Positions 1 to 5,229 of a stretch of 7,252 nt of DNA are shown piece by piece. The notes under the pieces were generated by a model. The model saw only the letters and a program-made list of their open reading frames with translations, did not search any database and had not been told where the DNA came from. How positions within the stretch are numbered: position 1 is the stretch's first letter; each line of letters begins with the position of its first letter. The translations under genes were made by a program, and so were the position numbers. The DNA comes from VFJZ01 sp038321545 (GTDB taxonomy: Bacteria > Actinomycetota > Thermoleophilia > Gaiellales > F1-60-MAGs149), in contig JBBQFB010000197.1 in assembly GCA_038321545.1 (NCBI GenBank), positions 1-7,252 of the forward strand, written 5' to 3'.

Positions 1-36
1 AGGCGTGACGGTCCTGGCGTTGTCCGAGTAGCCACT

Positions 37-120
37 GCATCGAACCAGGTGCCTGGCACCTGGTTGGTAGGTTCGGCGCAGCTCGGCGCGAGACGTTCCA
101 CTTCGGCCGTGAACCGCGCG
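37..120. repeat. Imperfect direct repeat, copy A, with a 23-bp perfect palindrome
   Basis: This copy aligns without gaps to 168-251, with about 63 of 84 positions identical by hand count. Both copies begin GCATCGA and end CCGCGCG. Near the left end is a perfect palindrome at 43-65: the arm AACCAGGTGCC, a central T, then the reverse complement of the arm. The two copies lie in different reading frames (131-bp offset) and the differences do not favour third codon positions, so the repeat is not a coding repeat. The architecture (short palindrome in an intergenic, repeated unit) resembles REP-like elements, but membership of a genome-wide family cannot be shown from this window. Confidence 0.75.
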
Positions 121-134
121 TTCGCGGCGCGCGG
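114..134. repeat. GC-rich hairpin at the end of repeat copy A
   Basis: CCGCGCG (114-120) and CGCGCGG (128-134) are perfect 7-bp inverted arms around the 7-nt loop TTCGCGG. It lies about 130 nt beyond the transporter stop on the minus strand. No T-tract follows on either strand, so a classical intrinsic terminator is not supported. It may be a transcript-end stabilising hairpin or part of the repeat element. Confidence 0.4.
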
Positions 135-167
135 CGCCCAACGCTCCGAGCACGAACGCGACGCCAT

Positions 168-251
168 GCATCGATCCTGGTGCCTGGCACCGCATTGGTA
201 GGCACGGCACGACTCGGCGCGGTGCGTTTCGCTTCCGGCACGGTCCGCGCG
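168..251. repeat. Imperfect direct repeat, copy B
   Basis: This is the second copy of the 84-bp unit at 37-120. The palindromic core GGTGCCTGGCACC is kept exactly at 179-191, but the outer pairing seen in copy A is lost. About 25% divergence from copy A with no indels suggests an old duplication or two independent insertions of one element family. Its right end lies 15 bp from the inferred stop of the transporter, so it would be transcribed into that gene's 3' end. Confidence 0.7.
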
Positions 252-266
252 CGACGCTGGCGTCTG

Positions 267-1473
267 TCAGTCGGGCTCGTTGGCGTCGACGCCCGGCACC
301 GGCGTTGCCAGCGCCCAGACGGCGTACACCGCGAGCGGTGCCGACAGGCCGGCCAGCGCGGCCCTCGTGCCCACCAGGCCCGCCACCCACCCGACGATCA
401 GGCCCGAGACGGCCATCGTACCTACCAGTGTCCAGGTACAGGGCCAGCATCCGGCCGCGCAGGTGATCCTCCGAGATCAGCTGGATCGACGCGTTCGTGG
501 TCGCGAAGACCGCCAGCCAGCATGCGCCGGCCAGGGCGCACGGGAGCGCCGCCAGCAGCGGCGACGGAGCCAGCGCCGCGATCGCGCCGACCACCGCGTA
601 GCCGATCATCGACGCCGAGATCACCCGGCCACGGCCGACCCGCCGCGACAGGCGCACCACGAACGCCGCGCTCACCATCGCTCCCGCGCCGAACGCCGCG
701 AGCAGGCCACCGAGCGCGTCCGGACCGCCGCCCAGCGCGTCGGCGTAGGCGGGGGCGAGGATCGTCAGCGGCGCCGCGCAGAACGTGAAGATCGCGCAGC
801 CCGTCAGCAGCCGGCGCAAGGGAGCCGAGCGATAGGCGTGGCCCACACCGGCGCGCACCGTGGCAGTCGCCGACCGCGCGCCGGCGCTCGCGGCCGGCAG
901 CCGGCGGAGCACGAACAGCGGCAGCACGAACGACAGCGTGTTGGCGGCGAAGCAGACGGCGGCGCCGTGCGACACGAGTAGCAACGCGCCCGCCGCGGCA
1001 GGCCCCAGCACCCGCGCCAGGTTGAACCCGGCCGAGTTGAGCGACACCGCCGTGTGCAGCGACTCGGGCGGGACGAGCGTCGAGATCGTCGCGAGCTGCG
1101 CCGGATACTGCAGCGCCTGCGCGACACCGCCCACCCCGGACAGCGCGATCAGCACCGCCGGGCTGGCGTGCCCGGCGAGCGTGACGGCCGTCAGCCCCGC
1201 GGCCGCGACCAGCTGGCCGGCGATCGTGAACGCGAGCAGCCGCCGCCGGTCGTGCTGGTCGGCCAGCCGCCCGCCGATCGGCGTCAAGGCCAGCGACGGC
1301 CCGCGCTGCGCCAACCCCAACAGCCCCACCATGGCAGCCGAGTGCGTCGACTCGAACACCAGCCAGCCGGCCGCCACCTGCTGCATCCACGTGCCCGCGT
1401 TGGACAGCTGCAACGCCGTCCACCAGGCCCGGAAGACCGGTAGGCGCAGGGGAGCGGGGACAGCGATCGCCAC
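267..1473 (-). CDS. MFS transporter, MFS_3 (EntS-like) family, frame broken near the 3' end
   Basis: Translation from the GTG at 1473 gives a multi-pass membrane protein of the major facilitator superfamily. Residues about 15-32 read RAWWTALQLSNAGTWMQQ, and the loop 2-3 motif A follows as GGRLADQHDRRRLL (about residues 67-80). Further along is YPAQLATISTLVPPESL, and LRGRMLALY lies near residue 340. This pattern fits the EntS/MFS_3 group of exporters, which are about 400 residues long. The GTG is chosen because AGGA lies about 9 nt upstream; the ATG at 1484 is out of frame. After LYLD (residue 348, about position 430) the frame must shift to continue as LVGTMAVSGLIVGWVAG and end ...DANEPD at TGA 269-267, giving about 402 residues. 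Read without the shift, the protein loses its last two helices and continues as an Arg/Gly-rich tail for about 80 codons or more. It is divergent from the glycosyltransferase operon. Substrate unknown. The break may be a real mutation or a sequencing error. Confidence 0.8.
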
Positions 1474-1481
1474 CGGCCAAT

Positions 1482-1591
1482 CATCCTGGATCCGTGCGTC
1501 GTAGGCGCAGCGCGCCCGCCAGAGCCGCTGGGGAGCGGCCTGACGGCTCCTGGCGGGATGCGATGCACCTGCGGCGCACGGATCCAGGATG
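1482..1591. repeat. 110-bp imperfect palindrome in the divergent intergenic region
   Basis: The outer arms are a perfect 17-bp inverted repeat: CATCCTGGATCCGTGCG at 1482-1498 and its reverse complement at 1575-1591. Further in, 1499-1514 pairs with 1559-1574 (11 Watson-Crick pairs, 3 G-T wobbles, 2 mismatches) after a bulged A at 1558. Then 1515-1527 pairs with 1544-1557 (13 pairs, with C1550 bulged). About 41 Watson-Crick pairs form in total around a 16-nt loop (1528-1543). A competing small hairpin, GCCGCT-GGGG-AGCGGC at 1524-1539, would break the innermost pairs. The outer arms carry CCAGGAT on both strands; on the minus strand this supplies the transporter ribosome binding site. The right arm ends about 25 nt before the glycosyltransferase ribosome binding site, next to an AT-rich TATGTT (1593-1598) that could be a weak -10. 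It may be an operator, a leader RNA hairpin, or a small mobile palindrome. Confidence 0.85.
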
Positions 1592-1615
1592 TTATGTTCG
1601 GCCCTCGGAATCGAC

Positions 1616-1620
1616 GGAGG
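1616..1620 (+). promoter_or_regulatory. Ribosome binding site deciding the glycosyltransferase start
   Basis: GGAGG lies 8 nt before the GTG at 1629. This favours 1629 over the in-frame GTG at 1494, which would add 45 Arg-rich residues encoded by the giant palindrome. Confidence 0.7.
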
Positions 1621-1628
1621 TGCGACGG

Positions 1629-2912
1629 GTGGCTGCAGAGCCGACGGTGGTGTTCTTCCCCGAGGGGGCGTACGGCCCGACGAACAACTGCGTCGGGATC
1701 GGGCAGGTGCTGCAGGCCCGCGGCGTGCGCGTCGTGTTCGTCATCGAGGAGTCGTTCGCCGGCACGCTCGAGGCACGGGGATTCGAGGAGCGCCTGATGC
1801 GGCTCGGTCCGCCACCCGAGGTCGAGGAGGCGCCGGGCCAGTTCTGGAAGGACTTCATCGCCGCCACGTCGCCCGAGTTCCGCAGGCCGACCATCGAGCA
1901 GCTCGAGACGTTCATCGCGCCCACCATGGCCGCCCTCGTCGACGGCTCGCGCTACGTCGAGGAGCGGCTGTGCGAGATCATCGACGAGCTGCAGCCCGAC
2001 ATCGTGGTGGAGGACAACGTCTGCGCGTTTCCCGCGCTGCCGGCCAGGGCGAAGCGGTGGGCGCGCATCGTGTCGTGCAACCCGGCCGAGATCCTCGACT
2101 CGCAGGTGCCGCCGGTGTTCTCCGGCTACGCGGCCGGCGACCGCACCGGCTGGGAGGCGTTCTGGGCCGCCTACGACCAGGCCCTCGGGCCGCTCTGGAC
2201 GGGCTTCAACGAGTTCTGCCGGGAGCGCGGCGCACCGTCGCTGGAGCCACGCTCGTTCATGCACGAGTCGCCCGACCTGAACCTCTACCTCTATCCGGCC
2301 GAGGCCGACTACGCCCGGCAGCGGCCGCTCGGCCGCACCTGGCAACGCATCGACACGTGCGTGCGCGAGGAGGTCGGCGAGGCGGAGGTGCCGGACGAGA
2401 TCCTGCGCGGCGACGGCTCGCTGATCTACCTGTCACTCGGCTCGCTCGGCTCGGCCGACGTCGGACTCATGCAGCGCCTCTGCGACGCGCTGGCCGACAC
2501 GCCGCACCGCTACATCGTCTCGAAGGGCCCGCAGGCAGACGAGATCACGCTCCGCGACCGCCAGTGGGGCGCCGAGTACCTGCCGCAGCCGATCCTGATG
2601 CCGCTCTGCGACCTCGTGATCACGCACGGCGGCAACAACACCGCCACCGAGTGCTTCCATCACGGGCTGCCGATGGTCGTGCTGCCGCTGTTCTGGGATC
2701 AGTACGACAACGCGCAGCGCGTCGAGGAGCTCGGCTTCGGGCGCCGCCTCGCGACCTACGAGTGGACGCCCGCCGAGCTCTCCGGCGCGATCGACCAAAT
2801 CCTCGGCGACCATAGTATTTTGGACAGAATGCAGAAGATCTCGGCACGCGTGAAGGGGGATCCTGGCCGCGTGCGGGCTGCAGACCTGATCGAACGCGTC
2901 GCGCGTGCGTAA
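1629..2912 (+). CDS. GT1-type (UGT/MGT-like) glycosyltransferase
   Basis: The 427-residue product has the GT-B layout of family 1 glycosyltransferases, which move a sugar from a nucleotide sugar to a small-molecule acceptor in the cytoplasm. The N-terminal Rossmann half opens with TVVFFPEGAYGPTNNCVGIG, followed by VLQARGVRVVFV. The C-terminal half starts around LIYLSLGSLGSADVGLM and carries the donor-binding signature HGGNNTATECFHHGLPMVV from H333, then DQYDNAQRVEELGFG from D357. Length fits the family. The usual N-terminal GHxxP motif, whose His acts as catalytic base in many GT1 enzymes, reads GPTNN here (Pro at residue 17), so the catalytic arrangement may differ. The start is set by GGAGG at 1616. 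It is the first gene of a three-gene run, 18 nt before the kinase, and divergent from an exporter-like MFS gene. Codons near 2811-2830 are unusually AT-rich for this window. Donor and acceptor are unknown. Confidence 0.85.
   Translation: MAAEPTVVFFPEGAYGPTNNCVGIGQVLQARGVRVVFVIEESFAGTLEARGFEERLMRLGPPPEVEEAPGQFWKDFIAATSPEFRRPTIEQLETFIAPTMAALVDGSRYVEERLCEIIDELQPDIVVEDNVCAFPALPARAKRWARIVSCNPAEILDSQVPPVFSGYAAGDRTGWEAFWAAYDQALGPLWTGFNEFCRERGAPSLEPRSFMHESPDLNLYLYPAEADYARQRPLGRTWQRIDTCVREEVGEAEVPDEILRGDGSLIYLSLGSLGSADVGLMQRLCDALADTPHRYIVSKGPQADEITLRDRQWGAEYLPQPILMPLCDLVITHGGNNTATECFHHGLPMVVLPLFWDQYDNAQRVEELGFGRRLATYEWTPAELSGAIDQILGDHSILDRMQKISARVKGDPGRVRAADLIERVARA
2791..2818 (+). promoter_or_regulatory. 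Possible internal promoter for the kinase-isomerase pair
   Basis: TCGACC (2791-2796) and TAGTAT (2813-2818), 16 nt apart, each match four of six bases of the sigma-70 consensus. They sit in an AT-rich patch inside the end of the glycosyltransferase gene, encoded with codons rare in this window (AGT, ATT, TTG, AGA). A start near 2825 would leave a leader of about 105 nt before the kinase. The evidence is only consensus similarity and composition. Confidence 0.25.
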
Positions 2913-2917
2913 AGTCT

Positions 2918-2922
2918 GAGGG
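2918..2922 (+). promoter_or_regulatory. Ribosome binding site deciding the kinase start
   Basis: GAGGG lies 8 nt before the GTG at 2931. For the alternative GTG at 2922 it would be directly adjacent or overlapping, which is too close to work well. Confidence 0.5.
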
Positions 2923-2930
2923 TGAGCAGC

Positions 2931-4280
2931 GTGACCGACGTCTCCCGCGCACTGGATGGGCTCGATCTGGCGAGGATCGAGCGCGCGCGCTGGTTCGCCG
3001 GCAAGGGCCGCGGCATCTACGCCCTGCACCTGGCCGATGCGTTGCCGATTCCCGACCTGCCCGACGCGTTCCTGCTGCTCGTCGACATCTCCTACAGCGA
3101 CGACGGCCCGGGCGAGCGCTACCTGATGCCCGCCTACGTGTCGCACGCGGGGCACGTGTGGGAGCCGCGCGTCGGCGAGGGCTTCTGGGAGGCGCTGATG
3201 GCCGCCCTGCGCGCCGGCGGCGAGCTGCCCGGCATCCACGGCCTGTTCGAGCTGCGCCCCAACGCCCTGCTGACGCAGGAGCCGGCCATGTACGGCGAGC
3301 GAGCGCTCGGCGTCGACCAGTCCAACACCAGCGTCATCCTCGGCGAGCGCGTCGTGCTGAAGGCCTATCGCCTGCTCGCGACCGGCGAGCACCCGGAGGT
3401 CGAGCTGGGCCGGGCGCTGGAGCACGCGCACTACCCGCACGTGCCAGCGTTCGCCGGCTCGCTGCACCACGTGGACGGCGAGGGCCGCGAGACCGCGCTC
3501 GCGATCGTGCAGCGGTTCGTGCCCGACTCGATCGACCCGTGGGAGGGCATGGTCGCGCAGCTGGGCCGCCTGATCGCGGGCACCGAGGAGGCCGACCTGG
3601 ATGCCGCGACCGACGAGATCGCCGAGATCGGCCGGATCGCCGGCGAGTTGCACGTCGCGCTGGCCCACGAGCTGGGCACGCGGCGAGCGACGGCGCAGGA
3701 CCTGCACCGCTGGCGCACGGCGGCCGACCGCCAGCTCGACCTGGCGCTCGCGACGGTCGACGGCGAGGCCGGTGACGAGCTGAAGGCGCTCGAGCCGCGC
3801 ATCCGCGCCGGCCTGGCGGCGTTCGAGCACGTCGAGCCGCCGCTGCTGTCGCGCACGCACGGCGACCTGCACTGGGGCCAGTTCCTGCGCTCGCCGAGCG
3901 GCGTGCACGTGGTCGACTTCGAGGGCGAGCCGACGCGCTCGATGGACGACCGGCGCCGCCCTTCGAGCCCGATGCGCGACCTCGCGTGCCTCGTCCGGTC
4001 GCTCGACCACGTCGCGCGGATGGCCGAGCTGCGAGCGGCCGGCGTCGAGACTCCCGGGCTGGACGTCGACCTGTGGATCGAGCGCGCCCAGGAACGCTGC
4101 ATCGAGGCGTACACGGCCGCAATCGAGAGCTCCGACACCGGCCTCGAGTTCGACCCGGCACTGCTGCGGGCGTTCGAGCTCGAGAAGGAGACGTACGAGT
4201 TCCTGTACGCCGCCCGGTTCCTGCCGTCGTGGCTGTACGCGCCGCGGCTCGGCATGCGCTGGCTGTTCCGGCACGGATAA
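2931..4280 (+). CDS. Maltokinase/glucosamine-kinase-like sugar kinase (APH fold)
   Basis: The 449-residue product matches the actinobacterial maltokinase (Mak/Pep2) superfamily, cytosolic kinases with an aminoglycoside-phosphotransferase fold that phosphorylate a sugar with ATP. The N-terminal cap contains RARWFAGKGR. SNTSVILGERVVLKAYR includes the likely ATP-contacting Lys144. The catalytic loop is HGDLHWGQFL (H310, D312), and the Mg-binding segment is VVDFEGEPTRSMDDRRRP (DFEGEP at 329-334) followed by SPMRDLACLVRSLDH. Length equals the usual ~450 residues. Maltokinases normally travel with treS or glgE; neither is here. The next gene, 7 nt downstream, is a SIS-domain isomerase. That context fits better with the glucosamine kinases described in Actinobacteria from the same superfamily, which would make glucosamine 6-phosphate. 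Substrate choice between maltose and glucosamine is inference from context. The start at 2931 is preferred over 2922 because of ribosome-binding-site spacing. Confidence 0.88.
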   Translation: MTDVSRALDGLDLARIERARWFAGKGRGIYALHLADALPIPDLPDAFLLLVDISYSDDGPGERYLMPAYVSHAGHVWEPRVGEGFWEALMAALRAGGELPGIHGLFELRPNALLTQEPAMYGERALGVDQSNTSVILGERVVLKAYRLLATGEHPEVELGRALEHAHYPHVPAFAGSLHHVDGEGRETALAIVQRFVPDSIDPWEGMVAQLGRLIAGTEEADLDAATDEIAEIGRIAGELHVALAHELGTRRATAQDLHRWRTAADRQLDLALATVDGEAGDELKALEPRIRAGLAAFEHVEPPLLSRTHGDLHWGQFLRSPSGVHVVDFEGEPTRSMDDRRRPSSPMRDLACLVRSLDHVARMAELRAAGVETPGLDVDLWIERAQERCIEAYTAAIESSDTGLEFDPALLRAFELEKETYEFLYAARFLPSWLYAPRLGMRWLFRHG

Positions 4281-4287
4281 TCCCCGG

Positions 4288-5229
4288 GTGCACCAACCCG
4301 GATTTCTGGCGGACATCCTGCGGGAGCCGTCCGCCCTCGCCACGCTGCTCGACCACTACACCACGCCCGGCGCGCTCGCCGACGTGCGGCTCACCGACGC
4401 GCGCCGCATCGTGCTGATCGGCATGGGCAGCTCGCAGTTCGCCGCCCAGACAGCCGCGGCGCTGCTGCGGAGCCAGGGCATCGACGCCCACGTCGAGCTC
4501 GCCTCGGCGGCCTCGCCGTTCCCGCCGTCGGGCAACACGCTGGCGATCGGCATCTCGGCGTCGGGCGGCAGCGCCGAGACCGTCGAGGCCCTCGCCCGGC
4601 ACCACGGCACCAGCCGCACGATCGCGCTCACGAACTACCCGGACGGCGCGATCGCGCAGCACGCCGACGTCGTGCTGCCGATGCTGGCCGGCGTCGAGGA
4701 GGGCGGCATCGCGTGCCGCTCCTTCCAGGCCACCGTCGCGCTGCTGCACCTGATCACCGGCGTCGACAGCGACCGGCTCCGCCCGGCGGTCACGGCCGCG
4801 CAGCAGCTGCTCGATACCCGCGACACGTGGCTGAACGACCTGCTGGACGTCATCCAGGACGGTCCGGTCTCCACGATCGCGCCGTACGAGCGCCTCTCGT
4901 CAGCTCTGCAGTCGGCGCTGATGTTCCGCGAGGCGCCGCGGATCGCGGCCAACGGCTGCGAGACGGGCGACTGGCTGCACGTCGACCTGTACCTCACGAA
5001 GCACCCGGGCTACCGGGCGCTGCTGTTCACCGGCTCGCGGTACGACCCGGAGGTGATGGTCTGGGCAAAGGAACGCGCATCGACGATCGTGGCCGTCGGC
5101 AGAACGATTGAGGGGGCCGCCCTGCACATCGCTGTGCCGGACGACCCCCTCGTTGCCGTGCTGGTCGAGCCGATGGTCGCCGAGCTCGCGGCGTGCGAGC
5201 TGTGGCGTCGTCGTCTCGAAGTGGTCTAG
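4288..5229 (+). CDS. SIS-domain sugar-phosphate isomerase/deaminase, GlmS isomerase-like without glutaminase
   Basis: The 313-residue product consists of two SIS domains like the isomerase half of GlmS and lacks the N-terminal glutamine amidotransferase domain. The first SIS domain has IVLIGMGSSQFAAQ (GMGSS 45-49), the sugar-phosphate-binding ISASGGSAETVEA (from 89) and LAGVEEGGIACRSFQATVA (from 133), which parallels AGPEIGVASTKAF in GlmS. In the second, E205 (FREAPR) and H221 (DWLHV) are 16 residues apart, as are E488 and H504 of E. coli GlmS, so ring opening and isomerisation chemistry may be kept. The C-terminal tail of GlmS with its active-site Lys is missing: the protein ends ...ELWRRRLEVV. 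An amino-sugar 6-phosphate to fructose 6-phosphate reaction is likely but not proven. It starts at a GTG 7 nt after the kinase stop with only a weak GGA upstream, suggesting translational coupling. Its stop overlaps the convergent sigma-factor stop. Confidence 0.85.
   Translation: MHQPGFLADILREPSALATLLDHYTTPGALADVRLTDARRIVLIGMGSSQFAAQTAAALLRSQGIDAHVELASAASPFPPSGNTLAIGISASGGSAETVEALARHHGTSRTIALTNYPDGAIAQHADVVLPMLAGVEEGGIACRSFQATVALLHLITGVDSDRLRPAVTAAQQLLDTRDTWLNDLLDVIQDGPVSTIAPYERLSSALQSALMFREAPRIAANGCETGDWLHVDLYLTKHPGYRALLFTGSRYDPEVMVWAKERASTIVAVGRTIEGAALHIAVPDDPLVAVLVEPMVAELAACELWRRRLEVV

Larger units (their letters stand above)
1..266. other. Non-coding left flank containing repeats
   Basis: No reading frame here gives a recognisable protein; the open frames are Arg/Ala/Pro-rich products of high GC. 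The stretch lies downstream of the minus-strand transporter gene, so it probably contains that gene's 3' end region and the junction to a neighbour beyond the window. It holds two diverged copies of an 84-bp repeat and a GC hairpin, each listed separately. Confidence 0.6.

Noticed and set aside
49..251. Protein-like reading of the repeat (VPGTxLVGxAxLGA in both copies)
   Set aside because: The copies are in different frames, have no start with a ribosome binding site, and their differences are not biased to third positions. The resemblance comes from the DNA repeat.
418..439. Programmed ribosomal frameshift in the transporter
   Set aside because: There is no slippery heptamer or internal Shine-Dalgarno at the shift point, and MFS transporters are not known to use one. 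Mutation or sequencing error is simpler.
280..1504. Long plus-strand and alternate minus-strand open frames across the transporter region
   Set aside because: Their products are low-complexity Arg/Ala/Pro/Gly-rich sequences with no family motif, while the minus-strand frame from GTG 1473 gives a clear MFS protein. They are open only because of high GC.
1482..1591. Integron attC site
   Set aside because: The long imperfect hairpin is suggestive, but the outer ends do not show the RYYYAAC/GTTRRRY core pair and no integrase or cassette array is present.
1482..1591. Intrinsic terminator
   Set aside because: No T-tract follows on either strand, and it lies at the 5' ends of two divergent genes rather than after a gene.
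1494..1628. Upstream GTG start extending the glycosyltransferase by 45 residues
   Set aside because: The extension is encoded by the giant palindrome, is Arg-rich, and does not resemble a family N-terminus. GGAGG before GTG 1629 gives a normal start directly before the first beta-strand.
2433..4343. A 636-codon open frame antisense to the glycosyltransferase end and kinase
   Set aside because: It mirrors two strongly conserved plus-strand proteins and its product is Arg/Gln/Val-rich with no recognisable domain. Such long antisense frames are common in GC-rich actinobacterial genes.
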